Assembly: GCA_028713555.1 (NCBI GenBank)
Contig: JAQTOA010000011.1
Span: forward strand, 62,001 to 126,000
Direction: 5' to 3'
Origin: Sterolibacterium sp.
GTDB lineage: Bacteria > Pseudomonadota > Gammaproteobacteria > Burkholderiales > Rhodocyclaceae
DNA length: 64,000 nucleotides
Positions 48,696-57,962 of this stretch are shown here, piece after piece. The translations under genes and the position numbers were made by a program. Position 1 is the stretch's first letter, and each line of letters starts with the position of its first letter. A model generated the notes under the pieces. The model was given only the letters and a program-made list of their open reading frames with translations, made no database searches and was not told the DNA's origin.

Positions 48696-49832
48696 ATGTT
48701 CGATTATTTGACCCTGAAACTCATCTGGTGGTTGCTGATTGGCGTGTTGCTGATCGGCTTCGCCATCATGGACGGCCATGACATGGGCGTGGGTGTACTG
48801 ATGCCCTTCCTGGGCAAGGACGACACCGACCGGCGCGTGATGATCAACAGCGTCGCCCCGCACTGGGACGGCAACCAGGTCTGGTTCATCACCGCCGGCG
48901 GGGCGATCTTTGCCGCCTGGCCGTTTGTCTATGCCACCGCCTTTTCTGGAATGTATTGGGCCTTGCTGTTGGTGCTGTTTGCCCTGTTCTTTCGCCCGGT
49001 CGGCTTTGAGTATCGCTCCAAGCTGCCCAATCCGGCTTGGCGGAATGCCTGGGACTGGGGTCTGTTTGCCGGCAGTGCCGTGCCTGCCCTGGTCTTCGGC
49101 GTGGCCTTCGGCAACCTCTTCCAGGGAGTGCCCTTCTACCTGGACGACACCATGCGTTCCTTCTATACGGGCTCCTTCTGGGCCTTGCTCAACCCCTTCG
49201 CCCTGCTCTGCGGGGTGGTCAGCTTGTCCCTGTTGACCCTGCAAGGAGCCACTTTCATCGCCCATCGGGTCGAAGGAGAACTGCAGCAGCGGGCCATCAA
49301 GGCCGCGCGGTTGTTCGCGCTGGTGCTCATGGCAGCCCTCGCCGGTGCCGGGCTGTGGGTGACCCAGATCGATGGCTATGTGATCCTTTCCATTCCCGAT
49401 GTGGGTGGGGTGCTGAATCCGTTAATGAAGGAAGTGGGTCGCCAACCTGGCGCCTGGTTCCACAACTTCATTACCTATCCTATCCTTTGGGTTGTCCCGG
49501 CGATCGCTTACCTGGGTGCGAGTTCGGTGCTGGTGCTGATAGGAAATAAGCGGACTCTGCTGTCTTTTATCGGCTCTTCGCTAGCCTGCCTGAGCGTCAT
49601 TCTGACCGCGGGTATTGCCCTGTTCCCATTCGTGCTGCCTTCGTCGTCCATGCCCAAGTCCAGCCTGACTGCCTGGGATGCCACCTCCAGCCAGTTCACC
49701 CTCAACGTCATGCTCTGGGTGGCCGTGATCTTCGTCCCGATCGTCCTCGCCTATACCAGTTGGGCCTACCGAGTCATGGCAGGCAAGGTCACGCGCGGCT
49801 TCATTACGGCTAACGACAAGGCCCTCTATTAA
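48696..49832 (+). CDS. cydB: Cytochrome bd quinol oxidase subunit II
   Basis: A 378-residue polytopic membrane protein, nearly the length of E. coli CydB (379). Conserved features are [51 protein letters not shown] and [14 protein letters not shown]. It pairs with CydA and is followed by cydX. Confidence 0.97.
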   Translation: MFDYLTLKLIWWLLIGVLLIGFAIMDGHDMGVGVLMPFLGKDDTDRRVMINSVAPHWDGNQVWFITAGGAIFAAWPFVYATAFSGMYWALLLVLFALFFRPVGFEYRSKLPNPAWRNAWDWGLFAGSAVPALVFGVAFGNLFQGVPFYLDDTMRSFYTGSFWALLNPFALLCGVVSLSLLTLQGATFIAHRVEGELQQRAIKAARLFALVLMAALAGAGLWVTQIDGYVILSIPDVGGVLNPLMKEVGRQPGAWFHNFITYPILWVVPAIAYLGASSVLVLIGNKRTLLSFIGSSLACLSVILTAGIALFPFVLPSSSMPKSSLTAWDATSSQFTLNVMLWVAVIFVPIVLAYTSWAYRVMAGKVTRGFITANDKALY

Positions 49833-49851
49833 TCAAGGAAAGGACATTGCC

Positions 49852-49959
49852 ATGTGGTATTTCAGCTGGATACTCGGTCTTGGCTTCGCAGTTCTGCTCG
49901 CCGTCGTCAATGCCCTGTGGCTTGAAGCCCAGGAAGAACAGAAGGCATCCGGCAAGTAA
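49852..49959 (+). CDS. cydX: Cytochrome bd subunit CydX
   Basis: A 35-residue protein: MWYFSWILGLGFAVLLAVVN followed by ALWLEAQEEQKASGK. This is the standard CydX form, a single membrane helix needed for bd oxidase stability and heme binding. GGAAAGGA serves as ribosome site, and the gene lies 19 bp after cydB. Confidence 0.95.
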   Translation: MWYFSWILGLGFAVLLAVVNALWLEAQEEQKASGK

Positions 49960-49988
49960 GACGAGAAAGTCATACCCTCCCCCTTCTG

Positions 49989-50018
49989 CGGCGTCTCGGA
50001 TTTCTTTCCGAGACGCCG
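49989..50018 (+). terminator. Strong hairpin after cydX
   Basis: A perfect 12-bp stem CGGCGTCTCGGA/TCCGAGACGCCG with a 6-nt loop lies 30 bp after cydX. It lacks a downstream T run, so termination may be partial or Rho-dependent, or the hairpin protects the mRNA. Confidence 0.55.
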
Positions 50019-50370
50019 ATAGCTGACATTAGTCAGCATTTTGTTTCTCACAGACTGATATCCTGCATCAGGATATGGATATCGGTATCCTTACATTGTC
50101 AAATTTGCAATTCCTATTGCGAAGTTTGGCTTGCATCGAAGGCTACTGGGATCAAGGGGATAAGATGGTGCATGCGCGCTTTTCCTGTATTTCGCCTAGA
50201 AGTCGAGATGATGATTCGGCAATTAGATTTGCGTTTCAGCAATATTGCGCCTATCAATTAAGCCATAGGATGAACATTGTTGTTTCCCTTGCTTGAAACG
50301 TAGCTCCAGGTTTATTCATTGCGAGCCGGAGTTAAGCAGGTTTGTTTTTTTCTTGAGAGGTAAAACCATC
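50019..50370 (+). promoter_or_regulatory. ccoN leader with regulatory block shared with cyd
   Basis: With the hairpin before it, this fills the 411-bp gap from cydX to ccoN. It begins with TGACATTAGTCA (50024-50035), the same TGAC-N4-GTCA dyad as in the cyd promoter, in a block (50024-50062) that matches 46810-46848 at 30 of 39 bases. Then come ATATCCTG-CAT-CAGGATAT (50058-50076) and further GGATATC/GGTATCC units to about 50090. The remaining ~280 bp before ccoN show no convincing gene; the ribosome site is GAGAGG. Confidence 0.6.
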
Positions 50371-51801
50371 ATGCAATCGCAAGCGACATACAACTATCAA
50401 GTCGTGCGGCAGTTCGCAGTGATGACCGTGATTTGGGGCATTGTTGGCATGCTGGTTGGCGTGATTATCGCCGCCCAGTTGATTTGGCCCGAATTGAACG
50501 TCATCGAGTGGTTGTCGTACGGCAGGCTTCGTCCGCTGCATACCAATGCGGTGATTTTCGCATTCGGCGGCTGCGCCCTGTTTGCCTCCTCGTATTATGT
50601 AGTGCAGCGTACTTGCCATACTCCGTTGTTTGCACCGGGATTGGCAAGCTTCACCTTCTGGGGTTGGCAATTGATCATTCTTCTGGCCGCCGTCACCTTG
50701 CCGCTGGGTTATACCTCCGGCAAAGAGTACGCGGAACTCGAGTGGCCGATCGATATTCTCATTACCCTCGTCTGGGTATCCTATGCGCTGGTCTTTTTCG
50801 GCACCATCATCAAGCGCAGGACCCCGCATATCTACGTCGCCAACTGGTTTTTCGGAGCATTCATCCTGACGGTGGCAGTTCTGCATCTGGTCAACAGCGC
50901 CGAAATTCCGGTCAGTTTCCTGCCGATGAAGTCCTACTCCGCATACGCCGGCGCGCAGGATGCCATGGTGCAGTGGTGGTACGGCCATAACGCAGTGGGG
51001 TTCTTCCTCACTGCCGGTTTCCTCGGCATCATGTACTACTTCGTGCCAAAACAAGCTGGCCGTCCGGTGTATTCCTACCGCCTGTCGGTGGTGCATTTCT
51101 GGGCGCTGGTATTCACCTACATGTGGGCCGGTCCCCACCATCTTCATTACACCGCGTTGCCGGACTGGACCCAGTCGGTTGGCATGCTGTTTTCGCTGAT
51201 CCTGCTGGCGCCCTCCTGGGGCGGCATGATCAACGGCATCATGACGCTCTCGGGCGCCTGGCACAAGTTGCGCGACGACCCGATCCTGAAGTTCCTGGTG
51301 ACCTCGCTCTCCTTCTACGGCATGTCGACCTTCGAAGGGCCGATGATGTCAATCAAGACTGTCAATGCCCTGTCGCACTACACCGACTGGACCATCGGCC
51401 ACGTGCATTCCGGTGCGCTCGGCTGGGTGGCGATGGTGTCGATCGGCGCCATTTATTACCTGTTGCCGCGCCTCTTCGACAAGACTGAAATGTATAGCGT
51501 CAAGCTGATCAACACCCACTTCTGGATCTCCACCATCGGCGTTGTCCTGTACATCGCGCCAATGTGGATTGCCGGTGTGATGCAGGGCCTGATGTGGCGC
51601 GCCACCAATCTGGACGGCACGCTCACCTACTCGTTTGTCGAGTCGGTGAAATCGACCTACCCGTTCTATACGATTCGACTGTTGGGGGGCCTGTTGTTCT
51701 TCAGTGGAATGTTGCTGATGGCTTACAACATGGTCAAGACGATCGCCAGTGGCAAAGCGGTCAACGCGCCAGTGCTTGAACCCACCGTAGCGCATGCCTG
51801 A
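50371..51801 (+). CDS. ccoN: cbb3-type cytochrome c oxidase subunit I
   Basis: A 476-residue protein with 12 membrane helices. Heme and copper ligand motifs are [44 protein letters not shown] and [16 protein letters not shown]. The start [10 protein letters not shown] follows a GAGAGG ribosome site. It holds heme b and the heme b3-CuB centre. The cbb3 oxidase works at nanomolar O2. Confidence 0.97.
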   Translation: MQSQATYNYQVVRQFAVMTVIWGIVGMLVGVIIAAQLIWPELNVIEWLSYGRLRPLHTNAVIFAFGGCALFASSYYVVQRTCHTPLFAPGLASFTFWGWQLIILLAAVTLPLGYTSGKEYAELEWPIDILITLVWVSYALVFFGTIIKRRTPHIYVANWFFGAFILTVAVLHLVNSAEIPVSFLPMKSYSAYAGAQDAMVQWWYGHNAVGFFLTAGFLGIMYYFVPKQAGRPVYSYRLSVVHFWALVFTYMWAGPHHLHYTALPDWTQSVGMLFSLILLAPSWGGMINGIMTLSGAWHKLRDDPILKFLVTSLSFYGMSTFEGPMMSIKTVNALSHYTDWTIGHVHSGALGWVAMVSIGAIYYLLPRLFDKTEMYSVKLINTHFWISTIGVVLYIAPMWIAGVMQGLMWRATNLDGTLTYSFVESVKSTYPFYTIRLLGGLLFFSGMLLMAYNMVKTIASGKAVNAPVLEPTVAHA

Positions 51802-51810
51802 TAGGGGAGA

Positions 51811-52443
51811 ATGGCAAATATGTTAACTCACGACAAAATCGAATCAAACATCGGCATCATGATCGTTCTGATCATATTGCTGGTCAGTGTGGGCGGCCTC
51901 GTCGAGATCGTTCCGTTGTTCTTCCAGAAGTCCACCACCGAACCTGTGGCGGGCATCAAGCCTTACGACCCGGTTCGCCTGGTCGGACGCGACATTTATA
52001 TCCGCGAGGGCTGCTACAACTGTCATTCACAGATGGTCCGGCCGTTTCGTGCTGAGACTGAGCGCTATGGACACTACTCGGTGGCAGGCGAGTTCGTTTA
52101 TGACCATCCATTCCAATGGGGTTCCAAGCGTACCGGCCCGGATCTGGCCAGGGTCGGCGGGCGTTTTTCCGATGAATGGCACCGCGTTCACCTGATCCAG
52201 CCTCGCGATGTGGTGCCGGAGTCGAATATGCCGGCCTACTACTGGCTGGATCGCCCGGTCAAGAGTGACGACATCGACGCCAAACTGCGCGCCCTCAACG
52301 TCGTGACCAAGGTCGACGGCAAGCCTGCGTATTCGGAAGCGGATATTGCCGGCGCCAAGGAGCAGCTCAAGGGCAAGACCGAACTGGACGTACTGATCGC
52401 CTATCTGCAGGGCATGGGCACCGTCCTCAAGCAGGCCAACTGA
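51811..52443 (+). CDS. ccoO: cbb3 oxidase monoheme cytochrome c subunit II
   Basis: A 210-residue protein with an N-terminal membrane anchor ([19 protein letters not shown]) and one heme c site GCYNCHSQM, with the distal Met in [13 protein letters not shown]. It takes electrons from CcoP to CcoN. It is 9 bp after ccoN. Confidence 0.97.
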   Translation: MANMLTHDKIESNIGIMIVLIILLVSVGGLVEIVPLFFQKSTTEPVAGIKPYDPVRLVGRDIYIREGCYNCHSQMVRPFRAETERYGHYSVAGEFVYDHPFQWGSKRTGPDLARVGGRFSDEWHRVHLIQPRDVVPESNMPAYYWLDRPVKSDDIDAKLRALNVVTKVDGKPAYSEADIAGAKEQLKGKTELDVLIAYLQGMGTVLKQAN

Positions 52444-52444
52444 T

Positions 52445-52642
52445 ATGGACATCAACGACCTGCGCTCGCTGTTCACGGTGCTGACGTTTGCCCTGTTTCT
52501 CGCCATCGTTTGGTGGGCATACAGCGGCAAACGCAAGCAGGCGTTCGAGGAGGCGGCGCTGCTGCCTTTTACGGATGACGAACCGGTGGAAGCGGTTAAG
52601 CAACCCGCGCCCTTCCGGCTAAACGAAAGGAAAGCATCATGA
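52445..52642 (+). CDS. ccoQ: cbb3 oxidase subunit IV
   Basis: A 65-residue protein with one membrane helix (LFTVLTFALFLAIVWWAYSG) and a charged tail. CcoQ stabilises the complex. Overlaps ccoP by 4 bp. Confidence 0.93.
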   Translation: MDINDLRSLFTVLTFALFLAIVWWAYSGKRKQAFEEAALLPFTDDEPVEAVKQPAPFRLNERKAS

Positions 52643-53610
52643 GCGATTTTGTCAGTGGATTCTGGAGCACCTACATTTCCGTGCTGGTGCTGGTTAGCGT
52701 GATTGGTTGCGGCGTGTTTCTTTGGACGCAGGATAAAGCCAAGCATGCGCCGGGAGAGACCACGCACCATGTCTGGGATGAGACTCTTGAGGAATACAGC
52801 AATCCGTTGCCGAGTTGGTGGCGCTGGATGTTCTATCTCACAGTGGTGTTTTCGCTGGGCTACCTTGCTGTCTATCCCGGTCTCGGTAACTATGCGGGCC
52901 AGTTTGGCTGGTCGTCCCACGGTCAGTATGACAAGGAAGTAGCCGACGCCAAGGCCAAATATGATCCGATTTATGATGCATTCAAGAAGCAGGATATACA
53001 TGCGGTGGCGGCCGATCCGAAAGCCAGGGAGATGGGCAAGAGCCTGTTCCTGACTTACTGTGCGCAGTGTCATGGATCGGATGCCAAGGGCGCCAGGGGC
53101 TACCCCAACCTGACCGACAATGACTGGCTGTTCGGCGGCGAGCCGGAGCAGATCAAAACTTCGATTATGGAGGGACGTACCAGTGTCATGCCGGCCTATG
53201 GCGGCAATCCTGATGCGATTGGCGGCCCGGCCGGCGCCAAGGAAGTCGCCAACTATGTTCGGTCTTTGTCGGGATTGCCGAATGACAGCATTCTGGCCAC
53301 CAAGGGCAAGGAGAAATTCATTGCCGTGTGCTCTGCCTGCCACGGTCTGGAGGGCAAGGGCAACACCGCAATCGGCGCGCCGAATTTGACAGACAAGATT
53401 TGGCTTTACAGCAGCAGGGAGGAAGCCATTGTCGACATCGTCACCAAGGGCCGCACCTTGCAGATGCAACCGCACAAGGACATTCTTGGCGAATCCAAGG
53501 CGCATGTCCTGGCGGCCTATGTGTATGGTCTGGGTGGCGGAGCGGGTAGCACTACCGCTGCACTCGCAGAATCCGGATCCGCAACCGCAGTCCAGGCTGT
53601 CAAGAAATAA
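52639..53610 (+). CDS. ccoP: cbb3 oxidase diheme cytochrome c subunit III
   Basis: A 323-residue protein with two N-terminal membrane segments and two heme c sites: YCAQCHGSD and VCSACHGLEG. The DNPLPSWWRWMFYLTVVF-type segment (here YSNPLPSWWRWMFYLTVVF) is typical of CcoP. It accepts electrons from soluble cytochrome c. The Ala/Ser-rich C-terminus is not conserved. Confidence 0.97.
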   Translation: MSDFVSGFWSTYISVLVLVSVIGCGVFLWTQDKAKHAPGETTHHVWDETLEEYSNPLPSWWRWMFYLTVVFSLGYLAVYPGLGNYAGQFGWSSHGQYDKEVADAKAKYDPIYDAFKKQDIHAVAADPKAREMGKSLFLTYCAQCHGSDAKGARGYPNLTDNDWLFGGEPEQIKTSIMEGRTSVMPAYGGNPDAIGGPAGAKEVANYVRSLSGLPNDSILATKGKEKFIAVCSACHGLEGKGNTAIGAPNLTDKIWLYSSREEAIVDIVTKGRTLQMQPHKDILGESKAHVLAAYVYGLGGGAGSTTAALAESGSATAVQAVKK

Positions 53611-53623
53611 TCCAATCAAGAAG

Positions 53624-53650
53624 ACCCGGGCTTACCCCCCGGGTTTTTTT
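53624..53650 (+). terminator. Rho-independent terminator of ccoNOQP
   Basis: Stem ACCCGGG/CCCGGGT with a 7-nt loop and seven Ts, starting 13 bp after the ccoP stop. Confidence 0.85.
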
Positions 53651-53686
53651 GATTTATAGTTATTAGAATTTGCTAATAGAGATGTC

Positions 53687-55126
53687 ATGAAAAAGTCTGC
53701 GCCTGTGCCGGAACACCAGAGCGGAACTGGGGAAACTGTGGAAAGTTCGCTCTACGAAGCCCGCAAGACGATTTACATGCGCTCGGTGACGGGCTTGTTT
53801 GCCAACTGGCGCTGGGCGCTGGTCTGGTTTACGCAGATACTGTTCTACGGACTCTGCTGGCTGCCCTGGAATGGACGTCAGGCCGTTCTGTTCGACTTGG
53901 TAGAACGGAAGTTCTATATTTTCGGTCTCATCTTCTGGCCGCAGGACATCATTTACCTGGCGATCCTGCTGATCATCTCGGCCTACGCCCTGTTTTTGTT
54001 CACTGCCATCGGCGGGCGCCTGTTCTGTGGCTACGCTTGTCCCCAGACCGTGTATACGGAAATTTTCATGTGGATCGAGCGAAAGATCGAGGGCGATCGC
54101 AGCGCCCGCATGAAACTCGACCAGCAAACCATGAACGGGCGGAAGTTCTCGCTCAAGTTTGCCAAGCACGCTGCCTGGTTCTTATTCGCGCTGTGGACCG
54201 GCTTTACTTTCGTCGGTTATTTCACGCCGATCAAGACGCTGACCGCTGAAATCTTCAACGCATCACTTGGCCCGTGGGAAATTTTCTGGTTGCTGTTTTA
54301 CGGCTTCGCCACCTACGGCAATGCCGGCTACATGCGCGAGCAAGTATGCAAGTATATGTGTCCGTACGCCCGTTTCCAGAGCGTGATGTTCGATTCCGAT
54401 ACCTTGATCGTGACCTACGATGAAGAACGTGGCGAACCGCGCGGAGTGCGTTCAAAGAAACAGGATCACAAAGCGGCAGGCAAGGGCGACTGCGTGGACT
54501 GCAACATCTGCGTCCAGGTATGCCCGACCGGTATCGATATCCGCCAGGGCCTGCAATACGAATGCATCGGCTGTTCCGCCTGCATCGACGGCTGCGACAA
54601 GGTCATGGATAAAATGGGCTATCCGCGCGGCCTGATACGTTATTCGACCGAACGCGCCATCCAGGAAAAATGGGGGCGCAAGGAAATACTTGCCCACCTG
54701 ATCCGTCCGCGGATCGTGATATATGGTCTGCTGCTGTTGTTCATCGTAAGCGCAACAGCCTATGGTATCTCTACACGGACTCCGCTCAGGGTAGATGTAA
54801 TCCGCGATCGCAACAGCATGTCGCGCGAGGATGAGAATGGAATGATCGAAAACTCCTTCCGACTGAAGATCACGAATGCCAGCGAAACCGATCATGCTTA
54901 CCTGGTTAGCGCAAGCGGCATGGAGCGAATCGAAATCCAACACCGGCCTTCAATTTCGGTTGAGGTTCCCGCCATGAAAACCGAAACCGTGACGGTGGAA
55001 GTGTATGTCCCGCCAGAATCGGGAACAAAGGGCGCGAATCGGATCTACTTTGACGTAAAGGCAGTGAATGACGAGAACATTGCAGTGCATGAAAAGGCCG
55101 GTTTCATGATGCCACTGGACAAATGA
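53687..55126 (+). CDS. ccoG: cbb3 oxidase assembly ferredoxin-type protein CcoG
   Basis: A 479-residue protein of the RdxA/FixG/CcoG family: four to five membrane helices, CGYACPQTVYTEIFMWIE, the two ferredoxin motifs CVDCNICVQVCPTGID and CIGCSACIDGCDKVMDK, and a periplasmic Ig-like C-terminal domain. It reduces Cu2+ to Cu+ for the oxidase. The 36-bp gap after the terminator indicates separate or read-through transcription. It overlaps fixH by 4 bp. Confidence 0.95.
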   Translation: MKKSAPVPEHQSGTGETVESSLYEARKTIYMRSVTGLFANWRWALVWFTQILFYGLCWLPWNGRQAVLFDLVERKFYIFGLIFWPQDIIYLAILLIISAYALFLFTAIGGRLFCGYACPQTVYTEIFMWIERKIEGDRSARMKLDQQTMNGRKFSLKFAKHAAWFLFALWTGFTFVGYFTPIKTLTAEIFNASLGPWEIFWLLFYGFATYGNAGYMREQVCKYMCPYARFQSVMFDSDTLIVTYDEERGEPRGVRSKKQDHKAAGKGDCVDCNICVQVCPTGIDIRQGLQYECIGCSACIDGCDKVMDKMGYPRGLIRYSTERAIQEKWGRKEILAHLIRPRIVIYGLLLLFIVSATAYGISTRTPLRVDVIRDRNSMSREDENGMIENSFRLKITNASETDHAYLVSASGMERIEIQHRPSISVEVPAMKTETVTVEVYVPPESGTKGANRIYFDVKAVNDENIAVHEKAGFMMPLDK

Positions 55127-55665
55127 AACCGACTCCAAGAGCCGAGACACCCATGCTTCCATGGTACCGCCACCGCTGGCCCTGGATTCTCATGGCAGGG
55201 CCAGCGCTAGTGGTGGTGGCTAGCATTGTTACGTTATGGCTGGCGATCACATCCGCCGATGGACTGGTCACGGAAGACTATTACAAAAAGGGCCTTGCCA
55301 TCAACCAGACCCTGTCGCGCAGCGAGCTCGCATTACGGTTAGCCCTGGAAGTCGGCGTGAGCCTGACGCTGGATGGCATCAGTGTACGAATCAACTCAAA
55401 AGTGCCAGGTTTCGCGCCACCGCCAAAAATTCGGGTGACCATCTCGCATCCCACCCGCGCCGGCCTGGACCAAAGTCAAATCCTCACGCTTCTGGATGGG
55501 CGTTACAGTGGCAAATTCAGGCTGCCGGCGGCAGGACACTGGGTTGTGCTGGTGGAAGATGACGCCAAATCCTGGCGGGTGGTAGGGAACATTATCCTAC
55601 CTGCTTCAGGAGAGGCGATGCTGGGTGAAAAGGCGTCCGCAGACAACCACGACATTCACGAATAG
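55123..55665 (+). CDS. ccoH: FixH/CcoH-like protein
   Basis: A 180-residue protein with one N-terminal membrane segment (PWILMAGPALVVVASIVTLW) and the FixH signature TSADGLVTEDYYKKGLAINQ. FixH is needed for cbb3 assembly and contacts CcoN. It overlaps ccoG by 4 bp. Confidence 0.93.
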   Translation: MKPTPRAETPMLPWYRHRWPWILMAGPALVVVASIVTLWLAITSADGLVTEDYYKKGLAINQTLSRSELALRLALEVGVSLTLDGISVRINSKVPGFAPPPKIRVTISHPTRAGLDQSQILTLLDGRYSGKFRLPAAGHWVVLVEDDAKSWRVVGNIILPASGEAMLGEKASADNHDIHE

Positions 55666-55728
55666 GCAACCCCTCACTCAAATTGTTTAGACGTAACCAA
55701 ACCTCCCCATACCTCCAAGGAGTTCTGA

Positions 55729-55959
55729 ATGCGGCGGATCATCTGGATTCTCTGGCCTTCCTTCGTTGTTGCCGGTGTAGCTGAAGTAGTGTTCTTTACC
55801 CTGATCGATCCGCAGGAACTCTACTTGTTCGGAGAACCTGTGCATTTGTCGAGAACGGCCACCTACTCGATTGGTTTCTTCGCTTTCTGGGCTGTTTGCG
55901 CAGCTTCCAGTCTTTTTACGGTTTTTATCCAGCGCAGTCCGGTTTTCACTCAACGATAG
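55729..55959 (+). CDS. Small two-helix membrane protein at end of cco cluster
   Basis: A 76-residue protein with two membrane segments (IIWILWPSFVVAGVAEVVFF, YSIGFFAFWAVCAASSLFTV) joined by a short loop IDPQELYLFGEP. Similar small proteins follow cco genes in betaproteobacteria; function unknown. It overlaps the convergent uspA end by 10 bp. Confidence 0.75.
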   Translation: MRRIIWILWPSFVVAGVAEVVFFTLIDPQELYLFGEPVHLSRTATYSIGFFAFWAVCAASSLFTVFIQRSPVFTQR

Positions 55960-56393
55960 ACCAGTACCGGGGTCTTGGAGTGAGTCAGCACTTTTTGAGT
56001 TTCACTGCCCAATAACAGCCCGCCAAACCCCCGCCGGCCGTGCGATGCCATGAATATCAGGTCACAACCCGCTGCAGTTGCAGCCTCGATAATCGCTTCA
56101 TAGGGAATATCACTGACGACGCTCAGTGTTGCATTAGCTACACCCGCCATCTTGGCTTCCTGAGCGGCAATCCCCAGAATCTCCTCGGCCTGCTTATCCG
56201 CCATCTGGGAAAACTTCTCCGGCGTACTCGGATCGATCAATGCGCCCTCACCGTAAAAAGCCACGGGATAACCCGGCTTGGCGTAGAAGAAAGTGATCTT
56301 GGCGTTTGCTTCCTTGGCAAAAGTCACTGCGCGCTTGATGGTGTCGCCCGATAGCGCCGAGCCGTCGGTAGGAACCAGGATATGCTTAAACAT
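55950..56393 (-). CDS. Universal stress protein (UspA family)
   Basis: A 147-residue single-domain Usp. It has the N-terminal strand FKHILVPTDGSALS and the ATP-binding pattern near the C-terminus, ASHGRRGFGGLLLGSETQKV, i.e. G-2x-G-9x-G(S). Such genes are often under Fnr/Anr control in anaerobic clusters. It diverges from the MBL RNase gene across an Fnr box at 56455-56468. Confidence 0.93.
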   Translation of the reverse strand: MFKHILVPTDGSALSGDTIKRAVTFAKEANAKITFFYAKPGYPVAFYGEGALIDPSTPEKFSQMADKQAEEILGIAAQEAKMAGVANATLSVVSDIPYEAIIEAATAAGCDLIFMASHGRRGFGGLLLGSETQKVLTHSKTPVLVYR

Positions 56394-56454
56394 GACAAGC
56401 CCCTCGTGAATAAGAATCTATATTTCGATTATAGGAAAGACTAACGGGGCTTGC

Positions 56455-56468
56455 TTGACCAGGATCAA
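56455..56468. promoter_or_regulatory. Fnr box between uspA and MBL RNase genes
   Basis: TTGACCAGGATCAA matches TTGAT-N4-ATCAA with one mismatch. The centre is 43 bp before the MBL gene start and 68 bp before uspA. For uspA this allows a class II promoter. It has the same TTGAC-N4-ATCAA form as the box ahead of ccoI. Confidence 0.75.
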
Positions 56469-56504
56469 TGCCCCAAAGCTAACGTCAAGCATCATCTCGC
56501 CATC

Positions 56505-57941
56505 ATGCGAATCACTTTTTACGGCGCAGCAAGAGAAGTCACCGGTTCCTGTTACCTGGTCGAAGCTGCTACAGGCGCTTCCGGGAAGCCGCGTTTTCTC
56601 GTCGATTGCGGGATGTTTCAGGGTGGACGCGAATCTTATCGGAAGAATCTCGCTGCACTCGGTTTCGGCGTGCGGCAGCTTGATTTCGTTATTCTGACCC
56701 ACGCTCATCTTGACCACTCCGGTTTGCTGCCGCGACTCACCGCCCTTGGCTACCATGGGCCGATATATGTCACACCGGCGACCGCCGACCTGTTGCAAGT
56801 GATGCTGCTTGATTCGGCTCACATTCAAGAAAAAGAGGCCGAGTGGGAAAACCGTCATTTCCACGGTCGTCACTCACGCCGGGGCTGGGAAAGAGCACCG
56901 CTGTACACTGTGGTGCAGGCGCAGGCTTGTCTGCGCCAGTTGCAGACGATCGACTACGCTGTTGAGTTCTCTCCGCATGCAGCGATACGTTGCCGATTCC
57001 GTGATGCCGGACATATTCTTGGCTCGGCGATACTTGAAATAGGGCTAGAAGAGCAAGAGCGAACGCGTGTCAAGACCAGGAAACTGGTCTTCTCAGGAGA
57101 CCTTGGCCAGCCGGGACGGCCGGTGTTGCGCGATCCCGAAATAGTTCGCGAGGCCGATGTGTTGCTGATCGAATCGACATACGGCAACCGGTTGCACAAG
57201 TCACTTGCCGCCACTGAGGATGAACTGGTGGAAGCGTTCGAAGCCACACTCTTGAGAAAGGGCGGCAATGTCATCATGCCGGCCTTTTCGGTGGGTCGCA
57301 CCCAGGAAGTGTTGTTCGTACTCACCGATCTGGTGCGTCGCGGACGTTTGCCACCTCTGGAAATCTACGTTGATTCGCCGATGGCGGTATCGGCGACCGA
57401 ACTGACCATGAGGCATCGTGACCTGCTCGATGATGAAACGCGCGCCTTGATAACCTGGCAGCGCCAACATCCGGAGCGCCCGCGCATTCATTATGTTCGC
57501 GACGTGGAAGCGTCGATGGCCTTGAACCAGATCAGAGGTGGCGCTGTGATTATTTCGGCGAGCGGCATGTGCGACGCCGGTCGAATCAAATATCACTTGC
57601 AGCACAACTTGTCACGGCGTGAATGCTCGGTGCTGATCACCGGTTTTCAGGCTGCCGGAACGCTCGGCCGGCGCCTTGTCGAGGGCGCCCGTAGCGTGCG
57701 CCTGTTCGGTGAGGAAGTGGCAGTGCGTGCCGACATCTATACCATTGGCGGCTTGTCCGCGCATGCCGATCGGGATGCTTTGGTGAGTTGGCTGAGAAAT
57801 TTTACTAAACCTCCGCAGCACTGTTTTGTCGTGCATGGCGAAGCCGATACTGCCGCCACTTTTGCCAGCACACTGCGTGAATCCCTGCATTGGCAGAAAG
57901 TGGTCGTGCCTCAATACGAAGAGTCCTTCGACATAACTTGA
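56505..57941 (+). CDS. MBL-fold RNA-processing nuclease (beta-CASP, YSH1-type)
   Basis: A 478-residue protein, start MRITFYGAAREVTGSCYLVE. Metal motifs are THAHLDHSG (H66, H68, D70, H71) and a later FSGDLGQPGRP; the beta-CASP part has PAFSVGRTQEVLF, and the RNA-binding end has SASGMCDAGRIKYHLQHNLS and GGLSAHADRDAL. Bacterial members are found in anaerobic or stress clusters, often beside uspA or PHA genes. Its substrate is not known. An Fnr box lies just upstream. Confidence 0.9.
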   Translation: MRITFYGAAREVTGSCYLVEAATGASGKPRFLVDCGMFQGGRESYRKNLAALGFGVRQLDFVILTHAHLDHSGLLPRLTALGYHGPIYVTPATADLLQVMLLDSAHIQEKEAEWENRHFHGRHSRRGWERAPLYTVVQAQACLRQLQTIDYAVEFSPHAAIRCRFRDAGHILGSAILEIGLEEQERTRVKTRKLVFSGDLGQPGRPVLRDPEIVREADVLLIESTYGNRLHKSLAATEDELVEAFEATLLRKGGNVIMPAFSVGRTQEVLFVLTDLVRRGRLPPLEIYVDSPMAVSATELTMRHRDLLDDETRALITWQRQHPERPRIHYVRDVEASMALNQIRGGAVIISASGMCDAGRIKYHLQHNLSRRECSVLITGFQAAGTLGRRLVEGARSVRLFGEEVAVRADIYTIGGLSAHADRDALVSWLRNFTKPPQHCFVVHGEADTAATFASTLRESLHWQKVVVPQYEESFDIT

Positions 57942-57962
57942 GCCACATTCAGGGAGCTTCAA

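Noticed and set aside
50075..50296. Small open frame in the ccoN leader
   Set aside because: It begins inside the conserved regulatory palindromes and has no ribosome site or similarity; the region is better read as promoter and leader.
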